A stretch of 42,290 nucleotides of DNA from Stygiobacter sp. Its GTDB lineage: Bacteria; Pseudomonadota; Alphaproteobacteria; Rhodospirillales; Magnetospirillaceae. Under the pieces are notes generated by a model, which made no database searches, was not told the DNA's origin, and saw only the letters and a list, made by a program, of their open reading frames with translations. Position numbers and translations under genes: made by a program. Every line of letters begins with the position of its first letter. Position 1 is the stretch's first letter. Of this stretch, positions 8,839 to 18,582 are shown one piece after another. Where the stretch lies: the NCBI GenBank assembly GCA_006218045.1, contig VBWB01000034.1, positions 1-42,290 on the forward strand, in the 5' to 3' direction.

Positions 8839-10107
8839 GTGCCCACCTTGGATACCCCCATGAACAGGCAATGCGTCCCGCCCCAGGATTTTGACGGCCT
8901 GTCCATCGACTTGGGGCGGGTCGCCCATACGGTGACCAAGGCTTTGGATTATGTTGGCGTCGATGACAAAAGCCATGGTCGCCGCGTCGGCCTGATGTGC
9001 CATCGGATCGCTCATTTCCTGGGGTGGGACCGTCAGACCCGGCATTTCATGATGATCGCCGGCATGATCCACGATTGCGGGGTGTCGTCCACCGCCACCC
9101 ACCAGAAGCTGATCGACGAGTTGGAATGGGAAGGCGCCGACGACCATTGCCGGCGCGGTGCCGCCTTTGCCCAGGGCTTCGCCCCCTTCGCCCCCTACGC
9201 CACCGTCATCCGCCACCATCACGCCCGCTGGGCCATGCTGCCGCAAAGCCTGGATGAACGGACGCGGGAATGCGCCAATCTGGTCTTCCTGGCCGACCGT
9301 TTCGACGTGGTTCGGGCCACCCACCTGCAAAAGCATCGCCCCCATCAATTGCCGCGGCGGCGCGACAGCCTGCTTGCCACTCTGGCTCCCCATGTGGGCA
9401 GTCTGTTTTCGCCTCATCTTTATGACGCCCTGGCCCGGGCGGCATGCCGCGACAGCTTTTGGATCGAGTTGGAAGACGAGTTTCTCGACGCCGCCATTTT
9501 CGAGACACTGGGCCATTGGGATCATTGCCTGCGCCTGGGCTTCGACGACATCATCGCCCTGGGGGAAATGATCTCGCACATCGTCGACGCCAAAAGCCCG
9601 TTCACCCATTATCACAGCCTGCGGGTGGCCGATCTGGTCCACACCCTGACCGAGCGCCTGGGCTTCGATCCCAAACGGCGCCAGATGTTGCGCATGGCCG
9701 CCTTGCTGCACGATGTCGGCAAATTGCGCACCCCCGACGAAATCCTGGAAAAGCCCGGCGCTCTCAGCGACGACGAACACGACGTCATGCTGCGCCATCC
9801 GCTGGACACCAAGATCGTGCTGTCGGCGCTATTTCCCGATACCCCCATCGCCCGCTGGGCCGCGCATCACCACGAAAAGCTGAACGGCACCGGTTATCCG
9901 TTCGGCTGGCATGGCGAACAGATCGACAGCGAAACCCGGCTGCTGACCCTGTGCGACATTTTTCAGGCGTTGTGTCAGATGCGCCCCTATCGCGGTCGGC
10001 TATCGGTCGACCAAGTCATCGCCATCATGGACAAGATGTGCCGGTCCGGCGAGTTGGACACGGAGTTTTTCCATCTGGTTCGCGTCCATCAGGACGAACT
10101 TTATTAA
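8839..10107 (+). CDS. Tandem HD / HD-GYP domain protein, probable c-di-GMP phosphodiesterase
   Basis: Protein of 422 aa with two HD-type metal-binding domains. The first (about 25-190) has HDCG and the pair HHHARW. The second is a full HD-GYP domain (about 250-400): LLHDVGK (HD near 291), then HHEKLNGTGYP with GYP near 352. HD-GYP enzymes hydrolyse cyclic di-GMP to pGpG or GMP and so modulate motility and biofilm. There is no membrane segment or receiver domain, so regulation may act through the N-terminal HD domain. I favour the GTG start at 8839 (AGGTGA just upstream); an ATG at 8860 is the alternative. It follows the sensor kinase by 121 bases; a functional link is only inference. Confidence 0.88.
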   Translation: MPTLDTPMNRQCVPPQDFDGLSIDLGRVAHTVTKALDYVGVDDKSHGRRVGLMCHRIAHFLGWDRQTRHFMMIAGMIHDCGVSSTATHQKLIDELEWEGADDHCRRGAAFAQGFAPFAPYATVIRHHHARWAMLPQSLDERTRECANLVFLADRFDVVRATHLQKHRPHQLPRRRDSLLATLAPHVGSLFSPHLYDALARAACRDSFWIELEDEFLDAAIFETLGHWDHCLRLGFDDIIALGEMISHIVDAKSPFTHYHSLRVADLVHTLTERLGFDPKRRQMLRMAALLHDVGKLRTPDEILEKPGALSDDEHDVMLRHPLDTKIVLSALFPDTPIARWAAHHHEKLNGTGYPFGWHGEQIDSETRLLTLCDIFQALCQMRPYRGRLSVDQVIAIMDKMCRSGELDTEFFHLVRVHQDELY

Positions 10108-10129
10108 GTCGCCATCCGCGAAGGCTGAA

Positions 10130-10258
10130 ACCCGAAGCCGGCGGGAGCGCACCGACACCATCGCCGAAGCGGCGGTGAAATCGGTGACCCGCAGTCTGGC
10201 CAGCAGCCTGGGCTCGGCCCTGGGCCGCCGGATCGTGCGTGGCGTGCTGGGGCCATTC
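10130..10258 (+). pseudogene. C-terminal remnant of a HerA-like DUF853 ATPase
   Basis: In the plus frame that contains codon 10130, the sequence reads RRERTDTIAEAAVK and then SVTRSLASSLGSALGRR followed by IVRGVLG. This matches the conserved C-terminal tail of the DUF853 HerA/FtsK-like ATPase family, where a Ser/Arg-rich helix ends in RGVLG. No start, no P-loop and no upstream ATPase body exist: the preceding bases encode the end of the HD-GYP protein in another frame. The reading frame then drifts into the antisense of the next gene. The rest of the gene was probably lost by deletion. Recognition is from memory of the family tail, so moderate confidence. Confidence 0.5.
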
Positions 10259-10272
10259 TCAAACGCTGAAGG

Positions 10273-10602
10273 TCAGTGCTGCCCCGGGCGGGCGGGCGGA
10301 TGCGCCGGTGCCGGCGGACGGGCGACGGGAGGACGGGCACGGGGAGCCTCCTCATCGTCGTCGTCCTTCGCCCGCAGGACGAAGCCTCGCAACGCCCAAC
10401 TGGCGGCATAGCCGATGCCGATGCCGAACCACAGGCCCGAGAACAGGAAGATCAGGGCGCGGCGCAACGCCTCGTCGCCATCGCCGAAGCCCCCCAGCGA
10501 CCACAGCATGGGGGTCGAGAACATGATGGCCACCGCCACCACCACCCCCAGACGGGTCCACCCCCCTGGGCGCAACCACGTAAATCGAATATTTCCGGAC
10601 AT
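10273..10602 (-). CDS. Small two-TM membrane protein, unknown
   Basis: Protein of 109 aa with two predicted membrane helices (about 17-36 and 48-72) and a cytoplasmic tail with an acidic run (DDDDEE) followed by an Ala/Pro/Arg-rich end. The ATG at 10602 has a GGGGGC stretch upstream. No family recognised. It is convergent with the DUF853 remnant on the other strand. The proline-rich tail could be a flexible tether, but nothing in the sequence gives a function. The coding call rests on the hydrophobic pattern, the start and lack of a competing frame. Confidence 0.6.
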   Translation of the reverse strand: MSGNIRFTWLRPGGWTRLGVVVAVAIMFSTPMLWSLGGFGDGDEALRRALIFLFSGLWFGIGIGYAASWALRGFVLRAKDDDDEEAPRARPPVARPPAPAHPPARPGQH

Positions 10603-10805
10603 GATGGCCCCCTACGCTCGACCTTGTGCCCAATTTTGCGACTTTCCGGGCATAAGAACAATCTACCTTTGGGGGAAGACCGCCCCTGCCTGGAAAATAA
10701 CGAATAATCCCACCAACTTTCCCGTGACAACGAACTTACCGCAAAGGTATTCCTTAAGAATGGATACCGGTCGTCAGAATGGGATCGGGAAAAGGAGAGC
10801 GGGCG

Positions 10806-12509
10806 ATGGCGTCTGAACGCGCCAATTTTGAAGTCCAGGTCATGAAAGATGGCCGTTGGATTCAACAGTCACTGGTCGCCGAAGAGGCGGCTGCGGTTGC
10901 CGCCGCCAAAAAGCTGCTGACCGACAAGAAATGCGAAGGCGCGCGCGTCCTGCGCAATTGGGCCCGCGGCGACGGCAAGTTTGACGAAAAAGAGATTTTC
11001 GTCCAGACCCAGCTCGTGCGCGACGATGGCCCCGTGCATATCGTCAAGATCGACGAAGCGCCGCCCAAATGCGAAGCCCCCACCGATTATTACGGTGCGC
11101 AAAGCCGTGCGGTGACCAACCGCCTGTTCCGCAATTACATGGAAAAGGCCTACGTCACCCCGACCGAGCTGATGCACAATTACAAGGAATTGAAGCGCCT
11201 TCAGGACAAGGACACCCTGCTGCCGTCGGCGGTGGACCGGGTCGCCATGTTGCAGACCAAGGAGGGCGAGGGCGATTCCAAGACCCGGCGCGAGGAAATC
11301 TTCAAGTCGCTGGACGAGATGTCGGCCAAGGCGCGCCGGGCCGACGGCATGAAGCTGCCCAAGCTCAACGGCGCCTTCAAGGACATGTACGACCATGTCG
11401 CCGGCCTGGCCACCGAGCCGACCGAGGCCGATTTCCTCGCCATGGTGGTGCTGTCGCGCGATCTGGTCGACGTCCGCTCCTGGGCCGGCAAGCTGGAACG
11501 GCTGTGCGCCCTGGCGGCGGCGGAAGGCGACACCCATTCGCTGGCTTTGCTCGATGGCGTCATCGCCGACGTGCTGGGTTCCAACGTGGTCCAGGAGATC
11601 CTGGGCTTCCAGCCCAGTCTGGCGGCGGCCATCTGCGCCATGCTGGACCTGGCCGAGGGCAAGTTCGTTTCCGATAAGAGCGAATTGGGCGAATCGGCGG
11701 CCTTGCTCAACGAGCTGTTCAAGCAGCAGAAGCTGCCGGAAAGCCGCAACATCCTGATCGACCGGGCGCACCGGCAATTGCGCTCGCCCAATCCGCTTTA
11801 TCGCAACGATCCGGGCAAGGAACGCGACGCCTTCATCCAGGTCGTCGGTCGCATGCTCGGCCCCGACGGGCCTTTGTTCGGCGCCGACACCGCCGAGGCG
11901 CTGACCACCCGCTATACCCGCATGCTGGACGAAGGCGGGACCAAGGGCATGACCATCGCCATCGCCAATTGCTTCAACGTCATGCCCGACATAGCCTATG
12001 GCATCATGTATCTGTGCGATCTGGCCGCCAGTTCCATCGGGCCGGACCACAGCGCCGACATCATGGGCCATTTCCAACGGGTGTTGAGCTGCGTCTCCAT
12101 CCTGCGTCTGTGCCAGCGCGGGTTGACGCCGCGCGACAAGATGGGCCGCGCCACCGCCGCCCACCGGTCCATGCAGCGTTCGCCGTTCCCCGCGGCCATG
12201 AAGGAAAAGGTGTGCGCCCACATCGACGCCATCTTGGAACGCTATCTGATCGAGGAACAGATCATCGAGAAGCTGGACCACCAGGACAGCCACCTGCGTG
12301 ATCGCGCCGTGCGTCTGGTGCAGTTCTGCGCCGCCGGCGTGCTGCCGGAAGGCAAATCCATGACCCGGGCGCGGGAACGTATTCTGGCCTTGTTGCGCCA
12401 GCCCAGTTTCGACGCCCATTTCATCGATGGCATCGCCGACCCGGCCAAAGCCCAGAAAGCTCTGCGTGATTTCCACGTTCTGTTGGTGCGCGCCGGCTTC
12501 GGCAAGTGA
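10806..12509 (+). CDS. Conserved-looking hypothetical protein, 567 aa
   Basis: A soluble, mostly alpha-helical protein that I do not recognise. The N terminus (about 1-85) is a small alpha/beta module that looks like a stand-alone domain (FEVQVMKDGRWIQQSL, with conserved-looking Trp and Asp). The rest is helical with no membrane segments, no signal peptide and no nucleotide-binding motif, and its tail (PAKAQKALRDFHVLLVRAGF) is amphipathic. Start ATG 10806 is preceded by AGGAGAG at good distance. It stands alone between a divergent membrane protein gene and a convergent EF-G-like gene and ends at a strong hairpin. Codon use matches the core genome, so it is a resident gene, not recent transfer. 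Confidence 0.8.
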   Translation: MASERANFEVQVMKDGRWIQQSLVAEEAAAVAAAKKLLTDKKCEGARVLRNWARGDGKFDEKEIFVQTQLVRDDGPVHIVKIDEAPPKCEAPTDYYGAQSRAVTNRLFRNYMEKAYVTPTELMHNYKELKRLQDKDTLLPSAVDRVAMLQTKEGEGDSKTRREEIFKSLDEMSAKARRADGMKLPKLNGAFKDMYDHVAGLATEPTEADFLAMVVLSRDLVDVRSWAGKLERLCALAAAEGDTHSLALLDGVIADVLGSNVVQEILGFQPSLAAAICAMLDLAEGKFVSDKSELGESAALLNELFKQQKLPESRNILIDRAHRQLRSPNPLYRNDPGKERDAFIQVVGRMLGPDGPLFGADTAEALTTRYTRMLDEGGTKGMTIAIANCFNVMPDIAYGIMYLCDLAASSIGPDHSADIMGHFQRVLSCVSILRLCQRGLTPRDKMGRATAAHRSMQRSPFPAAMKEKVCAHIDAILERYLIEEQIIEKLDHQDSHLRDRAVRLVQFCAAGVLPEGKSMTRARERILALLRQPSFDAHFIDGIADPAKAQKALRDFHVLLVRAGFGK

Positions 12510-12510
12510 G

Positions 12511-12538
12511 GAAAGGGCCGGGTTACCCCAGCCCTTTC
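12511..12538. terminator. Bidirectional hairpin between convergent genes
   Basis: GAAAGGGC and GCCCTTTC arms (12511-12518 and 12531-12538), with an inner GGG-TTA-CCC pairing, lie between the stop of the 567-aa gene and the stop of the EF-G-like gene. There is no long T run; the position between converging genes supports a terminator for both. Confidence 0.6.
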
Positions 12539-12545
12539 GCCTCTA

Positions 12546-14579
12546 TCACCCCTTCTTCGCCAAGACTTCTTTCCGCGCCTCCACCACCTGGGCGGCGGCG
12601 CGCCCCGACAATTCCTGCAAATGGTCGAAGCGCCAGCCGAACGTGCCGACCCCCATGGTCAGCGAGCGCAACTCGACGATCAGATCGCCCATTTCCGCCT
12701 GCGGCAGATAGGCCGACACCTGATCCCAGCCGGCCCAGTTTTCCTTGGCGTCGAAGCCCAGGATCTGGCCGCGCCGTCCGGTGATGATGCGCTGTGCCTT
12801 CGAGGTGAAATCGCTGGGCACCGAGATTTCCACCGCCAGGATGGGTTCCAGCAGCACCGGATCGCATTGCGGCATGCCTTCGGCCATGGCGATGCGGGCT
12901 GCCGTCTTGAAGGCCATGTCGGAGCTGTCCACCGCGTGAAAGCTGCCATCGGTCAGGGTGACGGCGATGTCCACCACCGGGAAGCCCAGGGCGCCTTGCT
13001 TGAGGAAATCGACCACGCCGTCTTCCACCGCCGGAATGTACTGACGCGGCACGGAACCGCCGACGATTTTATCCTCGAAGACGAAGCCGGTACCACGCGG
13101 TTGCGGGCGGATGCCCACATGGACATCACCGAACTGGCCGTGCCCGCCCGATTGCTTCTTGTGACGGCCATGGACGCTGACCGGCTTCCTGATGGTTTCC
13201 TTATAAGGAACCGTCGGCTTGCGGGTGACCACCCCCAGGCCGAACCGGCTTTTCAGCCGCTCCAACGCCACCAGCAGGTGGATTTCACCCTGGCCCCACA
13301 GCACGGTTTCGCCGAATTCGGCGTTCTGTTCCAGCCGATAGGACGGGTCTTCCTCGGCCAGTTTGGTCAACGCCGCCGAAAGCTTGACGTCGTCGCCCTT
13401 TTTCTCGGCTTCCAGCGCCAGGGCGAACAGGGGCTCCAGCGGCCTGGGCCAATCGCTGCCGCCCCGATCGTCGCCGCCCAGCACGTCGCCGGTCTGGGCA
13501 TTGTCCAGACGGCCAAAGCCGACGACGGCGCCGAGTTCGGCCCTGGTCAGCTTGGCGGCGGCACCGACAGCGGGCAAATACAGCCCCGACACCTTGCCGC
13601 CGGCCAAGGCCTGGGCATCGGCGAACTCGCCGCGCAGCACGCGGGTCCAGGACAGCTTGCCGGTATGGGCGGCATGGACGGTCTTGAACACCCGGGCGGT
13701 GGCGGCACCGCCATTGGTGAAGCCCAAACGGGCGGCGGTGGCGGTGGGGGCCGGCACGTCATGGCGCAGCGCCTTCCACAGCCGGGTGATGCCGCCGTCG
13801 TTTTCGGCCGAGCCGAAGAACACCGGCACGATCAGATCATCGGCCAGATCGCGGGCCAGATCGTCGTAAAGCTCCTGCTGCGGCGGCGCGATGTCCTCGA
13901 GCAATTCCTCCATCAGGTGGTCGTCGAAATCGGCCAGATGCTCCAGCATTTCCTGGCGGGCCAATTGTTCCTCGTCCTTGAGGGCATCGGGAATCCGGAT
14001 CAGGTCTGATTTCTGGCCGGGCCGGTACTTGTAGGCCCGCTCGCTGACCAGATCGATATAGCCGGTGACCTGCTCGCCTTCGCGGATGGGCACCTCGCGC
14101 AGCACCAGCGGGCGGGCGGACACGCCTTGCAGCGCCTCCAGCGTCTCGCGCAGGCGGGTGCCGTTGCCGTCGATCTTGTTGATGAACAGGAGATGCGGCA
14201 CGCCGTGTTCATCCAGGAACTTCAACAGCGGCGCCACCATCACCGCGCGGGCGGGATCGGGCTCGCACACCACGATGGCCGCATCCACCGCCATCAGCAC
14301 ATTATAGGTGTCCTGCTGAAACTCCACCGAGCCGGGACAATCGATGAAGGTCCAGCGTTCGCCCAGATAGTCGAGTCCGGCCAGAGTGGGCTCGACGCTC
14401 ATCAGCCGGGCGCGGGCCTCGGGGCTGGCATCGCCGACGGTGTTGCCATCCTTGATGCGACCTTGACGGGGGATGGCTTCCGCACGGAACAACAGCGCCT
14501 CCAGCAGGCTGGTCTTGCCGCTGGAAAACGGCCCCACCAGGGCGGCGGCGCGCGGAAGCGAAACTGTCTTGCCGGTCAT
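12546..14579 (-). CDS. EF-G-like translational GTPase paralogue
   Basis: Protein of 677 aa with the elongation factor G architecture: GTPase domain (about 1-265), beta-barrel domain II, and domains III-V (about 390-670). G1 is GPFSSGKTS (17-25) and G4 is NKID. Two features differ from canonical EF-G. The switch I motif RGITI is replaced by RLMSVEPTL, and the G3 motif reads DCPGS where the catalytic His after DxPG should be. It is therefore a paralogue, probably a specialised ribosome-binding factor, not the main translocase. A glyoxylate- or stress-linked role cannot be read. ATG 14579 has GGGAGGG upstream. A 13-codon ORF with a perfect ribosome site ends two bases before the start, so translation may be coupled to it. 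Confidence 0.85.
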   Translation of the reverse strand: MTGKTVSLPRAAALVGPFSSGKTSLLEALLFRAEAIPRQGRIKDGNTVGDASPEARARLMSVEPTLAGLDYLGERWTFIDCPGSVEFQQDTYNVLMAVDAAIVVCEPDPARAVMVAPLLKFLDEHGVPHLLFINKIDGNGTRLRETLEALQGVSARPLVLREVPIREGEQVTGYIDLVSERAYKYRPGQKSDLIRIPDALKDEEQLARQEMLEHLADFDDHLMEELLEDIAPPQQELYDDLARDLADDLIVPVFFGSAENDGGITRLWKALRHDVPAPTATAARLGFTNGGAATARVFKTVHAAHTGKLSWTRVLRGEFADAQALAGGKVSGLYLPAVGAAAKLTRAELGAVVGFGRLDNAQTGDVLGGDDRGGSDWPRPLEPLFALALEAEKKGDDVKLSAALTKLAEEDPSYRLEQNAEFGETVLWGQGEIHLLVALERLKSRFGLGVVTRKPTVPYKETIRKPVSVHGRHKKQSGGHGQFGDVHVGIRPQPRGTGFVFEDKIVGGSVPRQYIPAVEDGVVDFLKQGALGFPVVDIAVTLTDGSFHAVDSSDMAFKTAARIAMAEGMPQCDPVLLEPILAVEISVPSDFTSKAQRIITGRRGQILGFDAKENWAGWDQVSAYLPQAEMGDLIVELRSLTMGVGTFGWRFDHLQELSGRAAAQVVEARKEVLAKKG

Positions 14580-14581
14580 TG

Positions 14582-14623
14582 TCAGGCCCTCCCAGGCAAT
14601 TTCTCTCTCTTATCGGCGAACAT
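14582..14623 (-). CDS. Leader mini-ORF upstream of the EF-G-like gene
   Basis: Thirteen codons (MFADKREKLPGRA, then TGA) preceded by an ideal AAGGAGG at the right spacing. The stop ends two bases before the ATG of the EF-G-like gene, and the ribosome site of that gene (GGGAGGG) lies inside the last codons. This arrangement fits a leader peptide giving translational coupling or attenuation. A hairpin lies just upstream (14634-14680). The reading is direct; the function is inference. Confidence 0.5.
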   Translation of the reverse strand: MFADKREKLPGRA

Positions 14624-14633
14624 GGTCCTCCTT

Positions 14634-14680
14634 GGCGAAAAGGCTGGCAAGGGACTTTGGCGACAGCCCAGCCTTTCGCC
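14634..14680. promoter_or_regulatory. Long imperfect hairpin between the EF-G-like gene and ettA
   Basis: Arms GGCGAAAAGGCTGG (14634-14647) and CCAGCCTTTCGCC (14668-14680), with one bulged A, enclose about 20 bases. On the minus strand it would lie in the 5' leader of the EF-G-like mRNA just before the mini-ORF ribosome site; on the plus strand upstream of ettA. No T run follows in either direction, so a regulatory leader structure is more likely than a terminator. Confidence 0.45.
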
Positions 14681-14786
14681 CGGCGCGGGTCGGTCTCGTG
14701 CTTCGCGCGGGTCGTTCTTGACGGGCCGCCCCCAAGACGTCTAAACCCCATGCAACCCATTCGATTCGCGCGTGCCGGAGGTTTTC

Positions 14787-16469
<1,683 letters not shown>

Positions 16470-16488
16470 ACCGACCGGCAAAAGCAAA

Positions 16489-16516
16489 GGCCCCGGATTT
16501 CTCCGGGGCCTTTTTT
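16489..16516 (+). terminator. Rho-independent terminator of ettA
   Basis: Arms GGCCCCGG (16489-16496) and CCGGGGCC (16503-16510) are followed by six T residues (16511-16516), 20 bases past the ettA stop. Confidence 0.92.
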
Positions 16517-16527
16517 ATTGACCCGTG

Positions 16528-16558
16528 AAAAAGTCCGTCGCCTCATTCGGCGGACTTT
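16528..16558 (-). terminator. Rho-independent terminator of phaC
   Basis: Arms AAAGTCCG and CGGACTTT (16530-16537 and 16551-16558). On the minus strand the second arm runs into TTTTT, a few bases past the phaC stop. Back to back with the ettA terminator. Confidence 0.85.
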
Positions 16559-16569
16559 CCCCCGAACAC

Positions 16570-18363
16570 CTATACCGCCCGTTCCTTGACGTAGGCCCCA
16601 GGGCCGTCGGCGACGATGGCAAGCTTGCCGTCGCCGGGAACCCGCGCCGGCACCGGCTTGGCCCCCTTGCTCGCCCAGGCGTGCCAATCCGGCCACCACG
16701 ACCCTTCCATCTGGGTGGCGCCGGTCAGCCAGGTGTCCGGGCTCTTGACCTTCTTGTTGTTGGTCCAATAGCAGTACTTGTTGGCCGCCGGCGGATTGAC
16801 CACCCCGGCGATATGACCCGAGGCCGCCAGCACGAACTTGACCGGACCGCCGGAATTCTGGGTCAGGGCATAGGTGGACTTCCACGGCGCGATGTGATCC
16901 TCGCGCGCCGACAACATATAGATGGGGGTCTTGATCCTGCCCAGATCGATGTCGACCCCATCCAGTCGAATCCCGCCCGGCTTGGTCAGCAGGTTCTGTT
17001 GGTACATCTTGCGCAGATAGAAGCTGTGCATGGCCGCCGGCATGCGGGTGGAATCGGAATTCCAGTACAGCAGGTCGAACGGGAACGGATCCTTGCCCAG
17101 CAGGTAATTGTTGACCACGAACGACCAGATCAGGTCGTTGGCGCGCAGCATGTTGAAGGTCATGGCCATGTCGCGGCCATCGAGATAGCCGTGCTCGCTC
17201 ATCTTGGCTTCCAGGCTGACCAACTGCTCTTCGTCGATGAAGATACCCAACTCGCCCGGCTCGGCAAAGTCGGTCATGGTGGTCAAGAGCGTGGCGCTGG
17301 CGATGCCCTGCAAGCCTTGGGCCGCCATATAGGCCAAGGTGCACACGGTCAGCGTGCCGCCCAGGCAATAGCCGACGGCGTTGACGTCCTTGTGGCCGGT
17401 GGCCTGCTCGATGGCCTTGATGGCGGCCAGCGGGCCTTCCTTCATGTAATCGGCGAAATCCTTGGCCGCCAGATGCTCATCCGGGTTGACCCAGGAGATG
17501 ACGAACACCGTATGCCCCTGGTCCACCGCCCATTTGATGAAGCTGTTCTTGGGCCTGAGATCGAGGATGTAATATTTGTTGATCCACGGCGGCACGATCA
17601 GGAGCGGCCGGTCGGCCACGGTTTCGGTGGTCGGGTTGAACTGCAACAACTGCATCAGATCGTTCTGATAGATCACCTTGCCGGGGGTGACGGCGATGTT
17701 CTCGCCCACCTTGAAGGCATCGTAATCGGTCATCTTGATGGACAGCTTGCCCTTGCCGCGCTCCAGATCGGACAGCAGATTATTGAGGCCCTTGACCAGA
17801 TTCTCGCCGCCCGATTCGATGGTGGTGCGCAGAACCTCGGGGTTGGTGAGGACGAAATTGCTGGGCGCCATGGCATCGACGAACTGGCGGGTATAGAAGT
17901 CCACCTTCTGCGCCGTGTGCTCGTCCAGGCCCTCGACCCCGTTGACGACGCCGTGCATATAGCGGGCCGACAGCAGATAGGATTGCTTGATGAAATCGAA
18001 AACCTCGTTTTCCTCCCACATCTCGTCCTTGAAGCGACGGTCGGCGGGTTCGGGCTTGGCCACCGGTTCGGAATGTTCGCCCATCAGGCGCCGCGCGGTG
18101 TTCTGCCACAGGGACAGATAATCGTTCCACAGTGTCAGGTTGGCTTCCACCAGCTTGGCCGGGTCGCTCATCATCTTCGCCGTCATCTCCATGAAGGCGT
18201 TGCCGATGTTGAGCGGGTCGAAGTTCTGCGGGCCGGGCTCCGCCGCCTGACGGGCGACGAAATCGGCGACGATGCGCTGCGAGCGCTCGGCGATGTTGGC
18301 CATAGCCTGCGACAGTTCGGCGGGGTCGATCACCTTGACGTCAGCGCCCTTTTCCTCGGCCAT
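16570..18363 (-). CDS. phaC: Class I poly(3-hydroxyalkanoate) synthase
   Basis: Polymerises (R)-3-hydroxyacyl-CoA, mainly 3-hydroxybutyryl-CoA, into PHA granules. Length 597 aa matches class I synthases that act without PhaE or PhaR. The N-terminal domain (about 1-190) precedes an alpha/beta-hydrolase catalytic domain. The lipase-like box GYCLGGT carries the nucleophile Cys333; the triad is completed by Asp489 (SAREDHIAPW) and His517 (ASGHIAG). The C-terminal WWPDW segment is typical. ATG 18363 has GAGGAG five bases upstream. It is transcribed away from the OmpA-like lipoprotein gene across a 219-base shared promoter region. phaA, phaB and phasin genes are not in the window. Confidence 0.97.
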   Translation of the reverse strand: MAEEKGADVKVIDPAELSQAMANIAERSQRIVADFVARQAAEPGPQNFDPLNIGNAFMEMTAKMMSDPAKLVEANLTLWNDYLSLWQNTARRLMGEHSEPVAKPEPADRRFKDEMWEENEVFDFIKQSYLLSARYMHGVVNGVEGLDEHTAQKVDFYTRQFVDAMAPSNFVLTNPEVLRTTIESGGENLVKGLNNLLSDLERGKGKLSIKMTDYDAFKVGENIAVTPGKVIYQNDLMQLLQFNPTTETVADRPLLIVPPWINKYYILDLRPKNSFIKWAVDQGHTVFVISWVNPDEHLAAKDFADYMKEGPLAAIKAIEQATGHKDVNAVGYCLGGTLTVCTLAYMAAQGLQGIASATLLTTMTDFAEPGELGIFIDEEQLVSLEAKMSEHGYLDGRDMAMTFNMLRANDLIWSFVVNNYLLGKDPFPFDLLYWNSDSTRMPAAMHSFYLRKMYQQNLLTKPGGIRLDGVDIDLGRIKTPIYMLSAREDHIAPWKSTYALTQNSGGPVKFVLAASGHIAGVVNPPAANKYCYWTNNKKVKSPDTWLTGATQMEGSWWPDWHAWASKGAKPVPARVPGDGKLAIVADGPGAYVKERAV

Positions 18364-18582
18364 ATGAACTCCTCGTTACAGCGACTGAAAACAGCGTCCG
18401 CGCAACCGTGCGGCCACCCTTGGCGGGGGGATTTCGCCATCATGGGCATCAAGGCATGAATCACGCCTCACCTCCCCCCATAGCCCTATATACTTTCCTT
18501 CGCTGCCCTGTTAAACGTGAACTTGCCGTAAAGAGTGGGTGCAAGCCATTTTTCCATGTCTTCAGGGGTAGGTGGTCAAGCC

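Noticed and set aside
10869-12476. A 535-codon minus-strand frame opposite the 567-aa protein
   Set aside because: His/Gln/Gly/Asp-rich composition typical of shadow frames, no ribosome site, no motif. The plus-strand gene has a good start and terminator.
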